From contig NC_050472.1 of the NCBI RefSeq assembly GCF_013373865.1, forward strand, positions 27,179,190-27,243,189: a stretch of DNA of 64,000 bases. Reading direction: 5' to 3'. The notes under the pieces were generated by a model. That model saw nothing but the letters and a program-made list of their open reading frames with translations. It did not search any database and was not told the DNA's origin. The translations under genes were made by a program, and so were the position numbers. Below are positions 50,348 to 61,716 of this stretch, one piece after another (position 1 is the first letter of the stretch; every line of letters begins with the position of its first letter). This DNA is from Monomorium pharaonis (Eukaryota > Arthropoda > Insecta > Hymenoptera > Formicidae).

Positions 50348-51901
50348 ATGATATATGTAATCGCTTTGTCGATGATAATTGGTGCTGTAGGCTTTTATTA
50401 TTATTTCTACAAGAATCTTAATTATTTTAAAAAGCATGGCATACCAAATAAGCCGGCTCTTCCTGTATTGGGAAATATGGGAGCAACAATTTTCCGTCTG
50501 AAGTCGGTAGCCGAACTGGTCAAGGAAATTTACAATGTAAATTCTGAAGCCAAGTACGTTGGTATGTTTGACATGACCCTTCCAATTATAGTAATACGCG
50601 ATCCTGAGCTTATTAAATCCATCACATTGAAACATTTCGACATGTTCATGGATCATCTCAGTTTCGTGGATGAAGAATTAGAGCCGATATTCGGCAAAAA
50701 TCTTTTTTCCCTTCACGGAGAGAAATGGCGACAAGTACGATCTTTATTGAGCCCGGCTTTTACGGGCAGCAAAATGAAAATCATGTTTAAATTAATGTCA
50801 GACTGTGGCGTCGACTTTAGCAATTATTTGGCGCAATTACCATCGGAGAAGAAAATAATACAAACAAAAGACGCCTTTACCAGGTATACTAACGACGTGA
50901 TTGCTACTTGTGCTTTCGGCATCAGTGTTGATTCCATGAAAAATCCAGAGAACGAATTCTATGTATACGGCAAAGAAGTAACTAATTTCGACACTATTGC
51001 CCTAATAAAGCTATACATATTTAGAAGCTTGCCTTGGCTGGCACGAATGATCGATTTAAAATTTATCCGTAAGCAGATAGCAGATTTCTTCCGAAACCTC
51101 ATAAAAACCACTATAAAAACTAGGGATGAGAATGGTATCATCCGTCCAGATATGTTACAATTGATGATGGAAAACAGGGGCAAAAATGGTAAAGCAGAAT
51201 TAACCATCGATGATATGGTAGCACAGGCATTTATCTTTTTCTTTGGTGGCTTTGATAGTACTTCAACGTTAATGTGTTTTGCTGCTCATGAAATCACGGT
51301 AAACCAAGATGTACAAGAAAAAATACAAGAAGAAGTTGATCAGGTCTTAGAAGAAACGAATGGACAGGTATCATACGAAGCGATTAATGGCATGGTATAT
51401 TTGAATGCTGTGATCGACGAAGCTCTCAGAATGTATCCAGTTGCCGTAATAAGTGACAGAGTATGCACGACAGATTTTGAGCTGCCGCCGACATTACCAG
51501 GATTGAAACCATTTACTGTAAAGAAAGGTGACTGCGTGTGGCTACCGATTTATGCACTTCAACGTGATCCTCAATACTTCCAAGATCCGGAAAAATTTGA
51601 TCCTGAGCGATTTCTTGGTGAACGGAGGAAGGACAGTCTCAATTGTGGAGCCTATATTCCTTTCGGCCTTGGTCCCAGAATATGCATAGGTAACAGATTT
51701 GCGTTGCTGGAGACGAAGGTTCTACTTTTCCACCTACTAGCCCGTTGCGATTTGAAAATCTGTGAAAAAACACCAGTGCCACTTAAGATTGCTAAGAACA
51801 GCTTCAATATGCAGCCTGAAGGAGGTTTTTGGTTAAAGGTGTCACCAAGAAAAAATGTGCATCACACTCTTTCAGTTAATCTTAACAATGAAAGACTCTA
51901 A
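50348..51901 (+). CDS. Cytochrome P450, CYP9-type, intact
   Basis: 517 residues from the ATG at 50348. The frame is open upstream to 50270, but this methionine directly precedes the hydrophobic anchor (MIYVIALSMIIGAVGFYYY) and matches the start of the neighbouring paralogue. Landmarks: WRQVR in helix C, I-helix GGFDSTS (about 300-306, serine in place of the usual first threonine), ExxR EALR (about 358-361), and haem loop FGLGPRICIGNRF with cysteine at about 446. Same fold, length and intronless structure as 48073-49641, so the two are tandem duplicates. Likely an endoplasmic-reticulum monooxygenase acting on toxins or endogenous lipids; the substrate cannot be read from sequence. Confidence 0.92.
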   Translation: MIYVIALSMIIGAVGFYYYFYKNLNYFKKHGIPNKPALPVLGNMGATIFRLKSVAELVKEIYNVNSEAKYVGMFDMTLPIIVIRDPELIKSITLKHFDMFMDHLSFVDEELEPIFGKNLFSLHGEKWRQVRSLLSPAFTGSKMKIMFKLMSDCGVDFSNYLAQLPSEKKIIQTKDAFTRYTNDVIATCAFGISVDSMKNPENEFYVYGKEVTNFDTIALIKLYIFRSLPWLARMIDLKFIRKQIADFFRNLIKTTIKTRDENGIIRPDMLQLMMENRGKNGKAELTIDDMVAQAFIFFFGGFDSTSTLMCFAAHEITVNQDVQEKIQEEVDQVLEETNGQVSYEAINGMVYLNAVIDEALRMYPVAVISDRVCTTDFELPPTLPGLKPFTVKKGDCVWLPIYALQRDPQYFQDPEKFDPERFLGERRKDSLNCGAYIPFGLGPRICIGNRFALLETKVLLFHLLARCDLKICEKTPVPLKIAKNSFNMQPEGGFWLKVSPRKNVHHTLSVNLNNERL

Positions 51902-52632
51902 ATGTAAGAAAATTTCAATGTTTTTAAAAATTTGAAAAGATATTTTAATATAGAAAAATAATTTCTATTATTTTTAATATTAATAAAAGATAATAATTTA
52001 AGATGACATCGATCTAAAAGAAAATAATTTTCAATTTGTATAATTATTTCCGAAAAATCTTCAGGACACTTGGAAAAAAAAGAAAAGCTTAAAATTTTAG
52101 ACAAAAACTAAGAAATATAAAAAGTAAATTTAGACACTCGAGATTTTATTTAAGGTAATCTTAAAAATTATTTGAAGAAAAATCTAAATAAAACTTAATT
52201 TGAGAACTATGAAGAATATAAATATAAGATTGACAATTTTAAAGTTTTTCTCTTTAAGATAAGATTGTCCAAAGCCAAAGAATCGCCATCATTGTTTGAC
52301 TTCGGAGATCGTATGGAAATTGACTCTTCGCGATGATCCACGAACACCGTATATTGATAGATATATACTAATCTATTTAATAAATGTTATAAAAGGATGA
52401 AACATATATATAGTTAAAATATAAATATTAAGTTACAGTTTTAAATTAAAGTTTTTATTGATTTTTGCCATATGTAACTGTAAAAGATCATATACATATA
52501 TAAATATGAATGTATATGAACCATTATGTATATTATACATATATGCATGAATTTAATATATAATTAAGGATTTATGTATAATTATATATAATTTTATATA
52601 AAAGTTAGCATAATATATGAAATTATATGTTA

Positions 52633-52710
<78 letters not shown>

Positions 52711-53002
52711 CTCCCGAATGCTCTTAATTCAAAAACTAGATAGAGATAAATATTTTATAAATTGAGGTTTTTGATAATTATTTTTAATATAAGAATTATA
52801 ATGTATAAAAAATTCAAGCAAATTAACTGAAAATATTTTTCTCATAAGAATTCTCTAAGCTCTTAAATCTCTCTCTCTCTAATGTCAAAGGTATGTACGA
52901 TTTTCGAACAATCTGATCATCCAATCCTTTGAGGAAGTATAGTGAAATTGTAATATAATATTTACAGCTTTATATCAATAATGGAAAATAGTGAACATAT
53001 AC
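51902..53002. other. Non-coding stretch with GT microsatellite
   Basis: A GT run lies at 52635-52704. The rest is AT-rich. On the minus strand this is where later exons of the odorant-receptor fragment at 53003-53181 should be, but none was recognised. Confidence 0.45.
52635..52704. repeat. GT dinucleotide microsatellite
   Basis: About 35 GT units, seen directly. Confidence 0.95.
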
Positions 53003-53181
53003 CTCGTTTCCAGTACAGTAGATAGATCCTGCCAGTTCTGATAGATTTGCATTCCTTGCGGTATAACAATAGCAATCATGCACATACAACATATAATGTA
53101 TCTTACCATACACGTTGGATAAAGGCCAACAAACTTTAAAACTTTTCTATTAATAAATATATAATTATTTATATCCATCAT
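53003..53181 (-). pseudogene. Orphan first exon of an odorant receptor
   Basis: On the minus strand the frame MMDINNYIFINRKVLKFVGL continues with YPTCMVRYIICCMCM and ends at a GT donor after LSTVLET. The INRKVLKFVGLYP pattern followed by a first membrane helix is typical of the N-terminus of hymenopteran 7tm_6 odorant receptors. No second exon was recognised in the 1.1 kb before the neighbouring P450. It is best read as a fragment left by duplication or deletion, although diverged later exons cannot be fully excluded. Confidence 0.6.
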
Positions 53182-54195
53182 TCATCAAAAGTATATGCAA
53201 TCGGAAACAAAGTTTTGGAAGAGAGGAACCAGCACGAACTTTATATAACACTTTAAATATCAAACCTATACTGTTAATATTGATAGAAATCATACTCTAA
53301 AAAGACCTACGAACAAACGTCATAAATTTTTCGATGTTTGAAAATGTATTAACCACTCGGTGTATCATACGCCAACTGCTCTTGATCACAAGACCTGTGG
53401 CATTCTATATATTTTTAAGTGAGTTTTACTGTTTATTTTATACAGGCAATTAGTGAATGTTGCTACAAATGAATGATTACTAGAGTTCTAATTAGTAGAT
53501 TCTATTGTATTAAAGATCTAGCTAGAGACATAAAATATGAAATGCAGGCCTTATAACTGGCCTCCGTTCATTAATGTTTCATACTAATAATAGCTAATTA
53601 TGTCCAACATTCATTATTGGAGAAACAAGACACAAAGACAAACTGTTTAAGACTTTTCCTTCATTCTATTTCTTCACTTACGCTGAGCGAAGTGCTACTT
53701 CCCTAATTACTAATAAGACATTTAAAGAGACAGATAGTTTTCTTTGTACTTCATGTTATACTTATTTATTATTTCCATAGAAAATATATGTACGTGTCAC
53801 AAAGGAAAATTATAGCTTCCGGGTGAATGTGTACTCTGTCTCGTTCTCATAGCGACATTCGCCATAAGTGGGGTCGAACACTCACGATTCCAACGTGAAG
53901 TATATAACACTATTGGCAGTAAAATGAAACCAAGACATCATGTAAATGCATGAAGATGTGTGAAATCGAGAAGACAACAAACAAATTTATTTTGCAATGG
54001 CATGTGAGTTCTTTTTATAAAGGAAGTCTTATTACAATTTACAAAATTTCATCGTTTATGCACGTAATACAATAACAAAATATCGATAATAAATAGGATT
54101 CAATTTTTCTGTCATATTTGTTTATAATATAACTTGAAACAATATGTAATGTATTCATACAAACAGAATACTGTTACCCATGTGTATATGTGTGC

Positions 54196-54242
<47 letters not shown>

Positions 54243-54283
54243 CGCGCATTAGCATATGTTCAATTCATTAATAGCCTTGTTCG
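53182..54283. other. Non-coding stretch
   Basis: No gene supported. A GC/GT compound microsatellite occupies about 54187-54247. Confidence 0.4.
54187..54247. repeat. GC/GT compound microsatellite
   Basis: CG run, then TG run, then CG run, seen directly beside a MITE. Confidence 0.9.
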
Positions 54284-54478
54284 TGACGGATCTATTCGTG
54301 ACAATAGTATTGTTCGTTTTATTTGTTCTGGGTCTACTCAGAGAAAACCTAAGCAGACCAACGCACTCTAATAAGGTTGATTCCGATGACGCCAACCTAT
54401 TAGAATGCGTTGGTCTGCTTGAGTTTGCTCCGAGTAGACCCAGAACAGATAAAACGAACAATACTATTAGATCCGTCA
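54284..54478. mobile_element. MITE with about 90-bp terminal inverted repeats
   Basis: TGACGGATCT at the left mirrors AGATCCGTCA-type sequence at the right. The arms carry AATAGTATTGTTCGTTTTAT, GTTCTGGGTCTACTC and AGCAGACCAACGCA in both orientations. The left arm has an 8-10 bp extra block near TTCGTGAC. Frames of 76 and 85 codons on the two strands are by-products of the palindrome. Confidence 0.8.
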
Positions 54479-54682
54479 TCTTGATACAACATTATAAAAA
54501 GACTTTATTTTAAAACGTGCTTTATAGTTTCACGTGCTTTTATTATAATTTGTATTAAATGATGCATGATAATCGTAGAATAAAATTCCATGTTCCGAAA
54601 ATTGTACTCACTCTCTGTGCGACGTTCATACAAACACACTGACACTAATTGATGAAACGATATGAAAAGGAGCTACTGCATT

Positions 54683-55694
54683 TTAGGGACATTTTCTTTC
54701 CACTTGACTCTTTCCGCTCTCTTCATATTCCTGACTGGAGATCCACATTTGTTGGAAAGTACCAATCGATGCCAATATCGAACCACCGATCCATGCTCCA
54801 AATCTTCTTTCAGCGCATCCGTTTGCGCTAATCACTTTAAGACGCATGCTAGAGGGTATTCTCATCGATAAATCTCTATTTAAACGTTCCGGAAAACCCT
54901 ACAAATGCATAATAATTTGTTAATATGTGTAAGAAAGGCAACATTTATTCATTTATATTTAATTGTTAATCTATTAAAAATGTTTATTCAAATTATTACA
55001 ATAGCAACAGAGAAATGTATTGTTCTTAATTTTTTAAATAAAAAATCCTTAATTTTGTAAATAAAAACTCGCGAGTTATCAGAGAATATACGTGACTATG
55101 TATATCATATTCATTGTTAATCAATTTTGGATTATAAAAAAAAAAATTATCAAAGAAATAATTTTAGAGACAGAATTTAAATTTAAAAGTACAACATAAA
55201 TTCCTTGAAAATTCTAGATTTTTCTAGTTTTTCCTAGTAACAAACACCCTTGTAAAATTTTAATATAAATAGTTTGTATATTTAATTAATATTTTCTATC
55301 TATTAAAATCTAAAATTTTTACCTGAATAAACGAGTTGCCACCAGTTACCACAACACTACCATACAACGCTGGTCGTACATCAACGTCGCACATGCCAAC
55401 ACTAGTTGTGACGATATGCCCTACTCCTAACATAGTATTGCCGACCATACCTCGCGGCATTTGTACTATGCTAGGATCAAATAACGCCTCTGGTATTCGA
55501 AATCTTTCACTTCCAAAGTCCTTGAAATAAGTTTTAAGCTCATAAGTTTGTTTTGATTTTATTCCGAGATTTGCATGACATTAATATATCAGGATTAAGT
55601 TTATATATATATATATATAATTTTATTAGTCCTTATTTTATTTAATTTTATTTAATAAATATATATATATTAATTTTATTAGTCCTTTTAACTT

Positions 55695-55738
<44 letters not shown>

Positions 55739-57945
55739 GTTAAAAGGACTAATAAAATTAATTTAGTTACGTTTAGTTAAAGTTGGATGAACAAAGCAAT
55801 TTATTATACGATGCCATGTATAAATTCTAACTTAATTTTTATTTTAGAAACTATATAATTAATCAATTCGAAATTTTTATATTAGTTCTGCTTTGAAAAA
55901 TATTCTATATAACTTTTAAAACAGATTAAAGCATTTTTATATCGATCAAATTTTCTTCTAGATAGTATTTAATATGCATTAGACATATTATATAAAGTAT
56001 ATACCTGATGATACCCAGTCGGGAATTCATATTGAACCGCGGGAATCGTAGAAACGATCTTTTCATCGTATGGTGTTTCTGACACCTGAAGAACTGTCGC
56101 TTGAAAATCCTGAATCACCTTTCTCACCATATAATTGTGCCAAGATTTGGTAACTTCTGGTAAACTTTTCTTTTTAACCCACCGTGGCTTATCATGGTCT
56201 TTAACTACCTCCTTGCTGCCCACCATGTAAGGAGGTGATAAGTCGATATCATTGTCCTGAATTTATTCAAACCAGGTAAGATAAACAGGCTTGAGAAAAG
56301 TTACTAAACAATAGAGTTAGGAAGTAACGCGTTATCCGTATCGTCACATAATTTTTCTGCTTATAATGGTAACGAATTTAACCATTATTTTTATCGTTCC
56401 TTTATATATAATAGCTTTATAATTACTTTTGTAACCATTCAATAGATTCACACCTTTTCAATGCGTAAACAGAGTAACCAATGTATCTGACCAATGATTA
56501 CATAAATATAATAAATTTTATTTGCTTTTATAATATTTTTTATTTTAATACTATATCTCATTTTTAATATTATTTATTGAATATCGTGTCTACTTTTAAA
56601 ATCTAATGTCTTACTTTGGCATTACAAGAACGTAACGAAAAAAGTAACAAATCGTTATTTCCTTAAGTAATGATAAAGGTTACTTTTTAAAAGTAACATT
56701 TCCAGCTCTAATAAATACGTATAATACTTGTGTACCTGCAAAAACTGTCTACATTGCATACTTATGTAGTCTCCACCAAGAGGCGATTTACCGATAGCCT
56801 GTGTCAATACAAATCCATCTTGTACAGGCACTGCAGATGTATGCGTGGCACCGCTGTCTACAACAATACCAGTGGCTCTACCGTTGGCGAACGCAGCCAA
56901 AACTGCATTTTTCACGAGAAAATAAGCTGGTACATTGTACTTCTCAAACATCAACTCAGTTAATTTCTCCCGCTTACTGCGTACGTTCCATGGCGATTCG
57001 GAAAACAGTACAGGGTGATACTCGGCATCAGATTGAATTATTTTTGAATACGTATAATCCAAGACCTAGCAGGTAAGATTAAAAAATTTTCTAATATACT
57101 TTTAAGATAAATTAATTTTATTTTAATTGTACTTTATTATAAAGCGACATAAATAAGATTCGAAAAAATCCATGATTTTCAATGATAAAAAAGTTTCTTG
57201 AAAATTCCAGATTGTCTTGGTTTTTTCTAGTAATATAATTTCCATCCTAGGCATCAAATGTGTAACTTTTTGTTGTAACCTAGGGTGGAAAGTGAAATGT
57301 TTTAAGTAAACTTGTGATCATGTAACTCAACAAAACATGAAAATATGAGACTTTTCACGTGAACTTTTCCACCATCAAATGTGCATCAAATAAAAACCTA
57401 ACAGTGACATAACTAGCTCTGTAAACTGTTACTTGGTCATAAAAAAGTTCAGAAATGAGTAGAGTGAAAGATGAAAAGTAAAAAGTAAAAATTTTCACAT
57501 AAAATTACATGATTGATACCCTGTTCTTGTACTATTCATTTATCAGAATGACTTGTTTTGTTTGAGAAGCATAGGATTTGTTTGTTGAAAAGTTGCATGA
57601 AATATCATTCATATTTACTTTCTCGAAATGATCCCAATCGTCAATCATTCCCTCTTTCATATAACTGACGACCTCCATGTTTCTCCGTGGAACGTGAAGA
57701 ATTGTGGTGTCAATGTAATATTTGGTCCCATTTTGTGTGATATTACTGTCAGGCTTTTTATCATCAATATCCATAGGTTCGACTTTAGTCGCCGTACCAT
57801 TCACATCCTCCCCTATCCCGACAACTGCCGGGATCTCCGCCTTCGGAGTATCTTCCTGAGCATAGCCGACTCTTAGAGAATGATGACCCAAGTCGAAGAC
57901 TAACGCTCCTATCTCGTCTCCACCATACAGCATACCACCAGACAT
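54683..57945 (-). CDS. Bap55: Actin-related protein BAP55 / ACTL6A (five exons)
   Basis: Minus-strand exons 57619-57945, 56736-57065, 56005-56256, 55323-55520 and 54683-54898 all join in phase 0 and give about 440 residues; human ACTL6A has 429. The start MSGGMLYGGDEIGALVFDLG is the actin-fold opening of this family. Other landmarks are VVDSGATHTSAVPV (phosphate-loop region), NDIDLSPPYM in the subdomain insert, VVTGGNSFIQGFP, and the C-terminus SQEYEESGKSQVERKCP. The protein is a nuclear actin-related subunit of Brahma/BAP chromatin remodellers and of the Tip60 acetyltransferase and INO80-type complexes, where it pairs with actin on the helicase HSA helix. It is head-to-head with the THAP gene to the right. 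Introns hold repeats at 55671-55764 and 56312-56710. All junctions and landmarks agree; high certainty. Confidence 0.95.
55064..55250. repeat. Degenerate dispersed repeat, copy 2 (BAP55 intron)
   Basis: Resembles 13215-13490 in order and wording (AAAACTCGCGAGTTAT-like start, TATTCATTGTTAATCAATTT, AAGAAATAATTTT, then TTTTTCCTAGTAACAAACA). The tail block CTTGAAAATTCTAG also resembles 57165-57240. Diverged; class unknown. Confidence 0.35.
55671..55764. repeat. Inverted repeat around an AT run (BAP55 intron)
   Basis: TTAATTTTATTAGTCCTTTT and its reverse complement flank an AT dinucleotide run at 55700-55734. A further direct copy of ATTTTATTAGTCCTT lies at about 55620-55636, so the element seems partly duplicated. 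Confidence 0.6.
56312..56710. repeat. GTAAC-rich inverted element in a BAP55 intron
   Basis: The left end TAGAGTTAGGAAGTAACGCG pairs loosely with the right end, whose reverse complement reads TAGAGCTGGAAATGTTACTT. The interior repeats GTAAC motifs. The same type occurs at 28067-28285 inside ATR. Probably a non-autonomous DNA transposon family. Confidence 0.5.
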
Positions 57946-58958
57946 CTTGAGAAATTGTTGGATTCCTTCGGGAATAATATTTATAAAATACGTAACATAC
58001 TGTATGCAATTCGCTTCAAACGACTTTCGAATCTCGATGTGCCAGTAACAGAGCGCAAGTGTCTTGCATGACAATAGAATAAAAATATATCTAACTTATT
58101 TTATTATCTTATTGCAGGTCATGTTTTAAATATAGTTTATTATCTTATTGCAGGTCATGTTTTAAATATATTGTTATGCTCGTAAATACTCACCTAATCT
58201 TTGTGACTTGTTTAGAGAAAGAACTCAATGAACTATAAGAATATTCTGTTTTTTTGACAGCTACATGAACATTTCCTTTTGTAATTCTCCGGCTTACGTA
58301 TAATCATAACCCTAATTTAACGAGACGCTTTCGAACCGCCGACATCGACCATAGACACAAATCTAAATAGATTAAATCGATTGAATATAAGGCCAGAGAT
58401 CACAGTATATACACAGTAGCGATTTTCATGTAACAAATTTCTAGTGCGCATGCGTCAACTTGTACTACCGAGAAGATATATTCACTATAATTATAAATAT
58501 ATTCACTATAATTATAATTACATAATTATAATTACATAAATTACAAAAATCTTTTATTATAATAATAACTCTTTCTTGCTCGAATCTTCGCTTAATATCC
58601 ATTCAAATTATACAAGATGGCGGAATCTTGGCACGCTCTCTTATTGGTCAATAGAAATGCCTGCGCAATAGCACACCTTGTTACTTCCACTATGCCGAAA
58701 TCTTTCATTTAGTTCACATCGTTCACGTTCCCCAACAAAATTGATGCAAAGATTTTGAGTGTGAAAAATACAAACAATGCAAATGGTCTTTTTGAAAGTG
58801 ATTGATTGAAATAAACATCTCTGTATTTTCATGTTACATTGTACACCGATTTTTATTTATTTAAACAAATTTTCCTACTTTGTTTCCCTGACCAAATTAA
58901 ATTCGAGGACTATACCTAAAGTAAAAAGAAGTATTGAAATATTCTATAATTTGGAAAT
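57946..58958. promoter_or_regulatory. Shared upstream region of BAP55 and the THAP gene
   Basis: About 1 kb lies between two start codons on opposite strands. A 38-bp tandem duplication with ATTGCAGGTCATGTTTTAAA is seen at about 58092-58167, and a short direct repeat ATATTCACTATAATTATAA at about 58478-58518. No TATA box is obvious at either start, as expected for housekeeping genes. Divergent transcription from this interval is an inference. Confidence 0.45.
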
Positions 58959-60243
58959 ATGGTTTCATCATGTTGTATATGTTCAAGAGAAGATACTCGT
59001 TTAGAAACACGATCATTTCACAGGTAAAATTGAAACCTAATATTTAATTATGATAAGAAATAATCTCATGTATTTAATAATTGAGTCATTAAAAATCAAA
59101 TTAATTATAAACATTTGTATAAATGATTGTGAAGACAAGTCATATACTAATTTATAAATAATGTTACATTATATGTTTTTCAATAACTTAGAACCACTGT
59201 CTTAAATTTTTACAAAAAACAATAAAATAAACATTTTTTAATTTTCTAAGTGCACTTCGATAAAAGTTTCAAAAATTACATCTACAGGATACCAGCAAAT
59301 GAAGAAATGAAAAAGAAATGGTTCCACATAATTGGCCGTACTGTCTCATATAAAGGTGCTAGAGTTTGCAGCGATCATTTCACAGAAGACGATTATACTA
59401 ACATAAATCCTTATTCAAAAGTCAGAAGATTAAAAAACACTGCAGTTCCTTCTGTAATTTTGCAAAAAAAGTAAGATGAAATAAAACTACTGTATTGAGA
59501 ATATTTGTAATAATAAACATATAAATTATTTTATTTCCATTACAGAAAAAAAGTAAAAAGACAATCATCATTTCAAAAGATTGCTGTAAATTTATACAAT
59601 TCTGAAATAATATCTGAAAATGAAGAGGCTGTTACTTTTTGTAAGTCTGACAATTTGGAAATTAACGCGAACAATGATACTACTGAAATCAAAGAAAGGT
59701 GAGTATAAAAGTAATTAATATTACATATTTTCCAACATAACAATTTTTACTTTGACAATACTTTCATTTATAGTGAAAATGTGAATAATGAATTAATATT
59801 GACTCAAGATGCAAGTGAAAACTTCATTATTTTCTTAAATTCTGAAAAAATAAATGTTGCTTGTATTGATAATCAAGAAGTTGATGCTAATTTTGAAAAC
59901 AATATGAATAATATAAGTAAAGAAAGGTAAAACAAATGCAAGGGAAAGTTGATCTTTATACTTTACAATTTGTAAATATTATAAATCGACTTTTTTTAGA
60001 GAACTTTCATCGCCTAATTTAGCAAATTCCAAGACAAGAAAAGTTTTTCTAAAACTTTCCAAATATAATACAATATGCTTCACAAGAACAGATTTTTCAT
60101 CGGACAAAAAATGGACAGAATTTTTGAAATGCATCACTTACAGAAGACGTGAAAATAAAATTATACGTCGAAGGAACAAATGCTTGCAGAAAAAAATTTT
60201 GATATTTCAAGATATGTTGCAAGATTTGTTGAAAAAAGTTTAA
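58959..60243 (+). CDS. THAP-domain zinc-finger protein (five exons)
   Basis: Exons 58959-59023, 59288-59470, 59546-59698, 59774-59926 and 60000-60243 keep phase and give 265 residues. The N-terminus is a C2CH THAP finger: C5 and C8 (CCIC), SFHRIP, W33, C49 and H52 (VCSDHF), and the closing AVPSVI at 74-79; 40 residues lie between the second and third ligands, within the family range. THAP domains bind DNA in the nucleus and are shared by transcription regulators and P-element-type transposases. After the finger come an acidic low-complexity middle and a basic C-terminal segment (YRRRENKIIRRRNK) leading into a leucine-rich helix (ILIFQDMLQDLLKKV), probably a coiled coil for dimerisation. No transposase catalytic part is present. 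The orthologue is not identified. Confidence 0.82.
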
Positions 60244-60980
60244 TAGCTAGCAATGCTATAAATGTTAAAGTGAGTATTATCATTGTAAATAATTAATTTT
60301 TTATTATTGCATTAATATTAATAATTGTAAATAAATTATAAATAATTATAAATAGGAAATCGATATTAAATAAATAAAAATATGAATTGTACATCTTATT
60401 TTGAGTAATATTATAAGGTACTTGATTCTAGAGCACAGAGAAGCGAAAATGATGAATCTTGGTTGGTCTTTGCAAATATCATGTAATTGTCGGCAGTTAT
60501 AATATCTATTTTTATTGTTTATATTTTATCGACAATGATGTTATGTGTGTTATTAATCTCATCTATTAAGAAAAGATATGTTCTTTATTTAATCTATTTA
60601 GTCAATGTATTGTGCTTTTATTTTTTGTTTATTTTTCATCTCATGAAAATTGAAATGAAAATTGTCTAAATGATTTAATTTTTAATATTTTCTAAAGCTT
60701 TTTATGTAATTAGTGCATAAACCGGTTATGCTTCTTTGAATGCAAAAGGAGTTTATTTGAGTCAAATAAAATTTGCTTATTTTTTTAAAAGCTGTTAAGT
60801 AGAGATTTTTTAAATATTTGAATAAAAACTTAAGAATATTTAATTCTATAAATACTACTACTATAAATCTTTAGCAGGAGTCCCCAAAAACCCTTTAGAT
60901 TTAAATGATTTATATAGGGAGTGATAAACTCCCTATATATAAAAAACTCAATCTTATTGCTATTATTTCAAAAAGTATGT
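60244..60980. other. Non-coding stretch
   Basis: Nothing supported beyond the 3' UTR of the THAP gene. A 60-codon frame at 60487-60669 is AT-driven and hydrophobic, with no other sign of being a gene. A short inverted repeat (ATATAGGGAGT / ACTCCCTATAT) lies at about 60913-60938. Confidence 0.4.
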
Positions 60981-61240
60981 CCACAGATACCAACACATGA
61001 AAAAATGAAGAAGAAACAGTTCCTCAATTTTACATTGGCTGTCTCATACAAATGTACAGAAAATTATTGTAATGTAAATGCTCATTCAAAAGTCAGAAGA
61101 TTAAAGAACACTACAGTTTCTTCTGTGATTGTATAAAAAAATGAGATAAAATTAATTAAGATATGTATCGAGAATTCTTTGCAATAATAAAGATATAAAT
61201 TATTTTATACATTTTTATTATTTACAGAAAACGTACGAAA
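60981..61240 (+). pseudogene. Decayed tandem copy of THAP exon 2 to exon 3
   Basis: After CCACAG the frame reads IPTHEKMKKKQF, matching IPANEEMKKKWF of the intact gene, and later HSKVRRLKNTTVSSVI against YSKVRRLKNTAVPSVI. Between them the zinc-ligand part (VCSDHF and neighbours) is deleted, and the essential tryptophan is glutamine. The following intron (AATAATAAAGATATAAATTA) and the acceptor TTTACAGAAAA also match the intact gene, so the copy includes genomic DNA and is not a retrocopy. No exon 1 or exons 4-5 are seen. Confidence 0.8.
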
Positions 61241-61427
61241 AAAATTTTAAAAGTATAGAAAATGTAGAAAATTATATATATATATACTATGATGGATAGA
61301 GCGAATAAACAATGCGATACTATGAATAATATTTTAGACTTATGTTGGAAGCACTGTGAATAATATAATATAATTAACAGATTTTTCAAGTTAAAGGACA
61401 TTAAGATGCATTTCTTATTGCAACGCT

Positions 61428-61430
<3 letters not shown>

Positions 61431-61498
<68 letters not shown>

Positions 61499-61515
61499 TA
61501 TATACATATACATAC

Positions 61516-61555
<40 letters not shown>
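61431..61555. repeat. AT/CA compound microsatellite
   Basis: A long AT run with CATA interruptions passes into a CA run. It generates Tyr-Ile and Thr-His pseudo-proteins on both strands, which were ignored. Confidence 0.95.
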
Positions 61556-61716
61556 TGGTGGTTAATATCACGATCAAGAATAGTTGAAAAAAAAATGACC
61601 CAATAAAATTTAAATTTTTGGTGATAATAGAAGAAAAATAGAATGTAGTACTACTAATGGTGCTAGTTTTGATTGGCTGCTGCTTTTCTGCTAACAGAAT
61701 TGTCCTGAAAAATTTA

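Noticed and set aside
59250..59287. Acceptor at 59250 for THAP exon 2
   Set aside because: Joining exon 1 there brings a stop codon. The acceptor ending at 59287 gives the expected SFHRIP of a THAP finger and keeps frame.
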